DNA from: Coix lacryma-jobi var. lacryma-jobi
Taxonomy: Eukaryota > Streptophyta > Magnoliopsida > Poales > Poaceae
Direction of reading: 5' to 3'
DNA: 64,000 nt
NCBI GenBank assembly: GCA_009763385.1
Contig: CM019828.1
Location: forward strand, 27,976,540-28,040,539
Part shown: piece by piece, positions 63,031-64,000 of the stretch
How positions within the stretch are numbered: position 1 is the first letter of the stretch
Layout of the letters: each line of letters begins with the position of its first letter
Translations under genes and position numbers: made by a program
The notes under the pieces: model-generated
Database searches by the model: none
The model's input: the letters and a program-made list of their open reading frames with translations, nothing else
Told to the model about the DNA's origin: nothing

Positions 63031-63060
63031 AGTAGTGTAGGCCCGCCCTCCTGGAGGCAT

Positions 63061-64000
63061 GGAGAAGAGAGATTGTTTCACCTCAGCATGCCTCACCGAC
63101 TATGTCAACACAGAGGAAAAGAAGAGAGATTGTTTTCTCAGGGGTCTGCACCCTAAGATTCGTAGAGGTCTGTCCAACAACCTGAACGGATCCTACCATG
63201 ATGTCGTTGACCGTGCTGTTGCTTTCGAGGAAAGCAACCGCCAGTATCAGGAAGAGAAGAAGAAGAAGAAGGCTGGGTCTAGCAGTTTCTTCCAGCAACC
63301 ATAAGCGCCCAAGAGTCATCTACCACCCCAGTCACCATCAAAACCGTGCCCCATACCCCCATCAGCAAGTGGTCGTTCGTACCGCAGCCACCACCCATAA
63401 TGCCAACCAGCAAAGTGCCACTCAGCCGAACGCCCCAGGTGTTCGTGTCACCGCCCCCACAAACAGCTTACAACCTCCCATGCTACAACTGTGGCCAAGT
63501 CGGTCACTGGGCTCGCGAGTGCCCAAAACCAAGAAGAATGCCCAGTATGCACAGAAAGGCCCTGGAGGATCACAGCAGCAGCAGCGCCGTGCACCGCAGC
63601 AGCACGTCCAGAAGGGCAAGCTTGTCAGGAAGCACGGGCAAGTCTACTTCACCACCGCCAGTAACATCCCAGAAGGAGAGCCCGTCATGCTCGGTAGGTT
63701 CCCTGTTGCCAATCATCCTGCAGTCGTCTTGTTTGATTCTGGTGCATCGCATTCCTTCATCAGTCGCACTTTGTCATCAAGCATGAGTTACCCATGGGGG
63801 AGTTAAAAGAAAGTTTTTGCATACTTTCGCCTGGAGGACGGATAAATACTAACGAAGTGGTCCGCAGCATACCAGTAATGTTGGGGGAACATGTCTTTCC
63901 TACCACCATGATAGTACTGCGCGATCAAGAGATAGATGTCATCTTAGGCATGAATTGGATGTGTCAGTATAAAGCCATGATAGATATCTTGAATAGAGTT
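63061..64000 (+). pseudogene. Ty3-type gag (C-terminal) and protease, frame-disrupted
   Basis: Retrotransposon polyprotein starting abruptly inside gag. The conserved gag-domain end (KKRDCFLRGLHPKIRRGL) lies at about 63118-63171. A CCHC zinc knuckle (63481-63522, CYNCGQVGHWAREC) binds the RNA genome. The retropepsin active site DSGASHSF is at 63735-63758, and a later LGMNW block at about 63944-63961. The pol reading continues past the window. Parts lie in different frames, with switches near 63300, 63430-63475, 63525-63535 and 63775-63785. The domain order and strand match the gag start at 29566. Motif style fits Tekay/Del chromoviruses; a reverse transcriptase would be needed to be sure. Confidence 0.82.

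Larger units (their letters stand above)
33786..63060 (+). repeat. 187-bp satellite array, forward segment, HOR-organised
   Basis: About 156 head-to-tail monomers of about 187 bp. Each carries TTCAAATTGATGG (or TTCAAATAGATGG), GTTAACTAGTTCATGAA, GGCATTTCGATATAACAG, GAGTCCCAAAAT, GTAGAAATTG and GGAAGCATTTACT. Six types are separable. A: GGCTAACTAG, GTCGCACG, ATCGGGACAG. B: GGCGCCCGCC, ATCAACGTTTTT, CAGCAAATGTC. C: AATGTCAGCGCCC, ATCCGGCCAG. D: AAATAGATGG, CTGGCGGC, GTCACATG. E: AGAATAATG, AGATTTAGG, AGCTCCTGTCAGTC. F: CCCACCAGG, GAAACTGAG, GTTGAATTCAGG. Copies of one type are nearly identical across tens of kb, the mark of recent homogenisation. The recurrent 61-64 codon minus-strand ORFs are by-products of the repeat. 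I do not recognise the family; centromeric, pericentromeric and knob-like locations are all possible. Confidence 0.95.

Noticed and set aside
30572..63060. CRISPR array or telomere-type repeat
   Set aside because: Units are contiguous 187-bp monomers with no unique spacers, and no TTTAGGG tracts were seen.

Overview
The window is nuclear DNA from a grass (Poaceae, species not determinable). The evidence is intron-bearing genes with GT-AG junctions, a GC-rich first exon, grass-type MITEs (GGCCCCGTTTGG and similar termini), nested LTR retrotransposons and a long satellite array. No prokaryotic features, tRNA, rRNA or CRISPR array were seen.

Left third (1-16.5 kb): three host genes, all on the minus strand. 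They are a class I formin (1-2260, 3' end outside the window), a small heavy-metal-associated (HMA) domain protein (10128-10553) and a BAH-Agenet chromatin protein (11740-16339). Between them lie a Tourist-like MITE (2817-3135), a terminal-inverted-repeat element (5103-5844), a Copia-type solo LTR with a perfect 5-bp target duplication (6237-8872) that itself holds a second solo LTR (7031-7464), and a scrambled pectinesterase fragment (about 8.9-9.2 kb). Two of the three genes carry single-base lesions, so either they are decaying or the consensus holds uncorrected indels.

Middle (16.5-30 kb): transposons nested in transposons. A CACTA-type element has a duplicated 3' end. A MITE (19630-24782) is split by a 4.27-kb solo LTR (20320-24591). 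A related LTR of 4.28 kb (24967-29243) follows head-to-head, with a tRNA-iMet primer-binding site and the 5' part of a Ty3-type gag that runs into an assembly gap (30073-30571).

Right half (30.6-63.06 kb): about 32.5 kb of one tandem satellite with a monomer near 187 bp, roughly 174 copies. I do not recognise the family. Its first 3.2 kb is inverted relative to the rest. The remaining 29 kb is a higher-order repeat (HOR) built on six monomer types A-B-C-D-E-F (about 1,122 bp), with 10-mer (about 1.87 kb) and 11-mer (about 2.05 kb) derivatives made through hybrid monomers. At 63060 the array passes directly into the middle of a Ty3-type gag, followed by a CCHC zinc knuckle and a retropepsin on the same strand as the gag start left of the array. 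The most interesting reading is that the satellite sits inside the gag of a single long-LTR Ty3 retrotransposon. The main rival is a scaffolding misjoin, because the left side is only joined across a gap and both flanks are rich in small indels.
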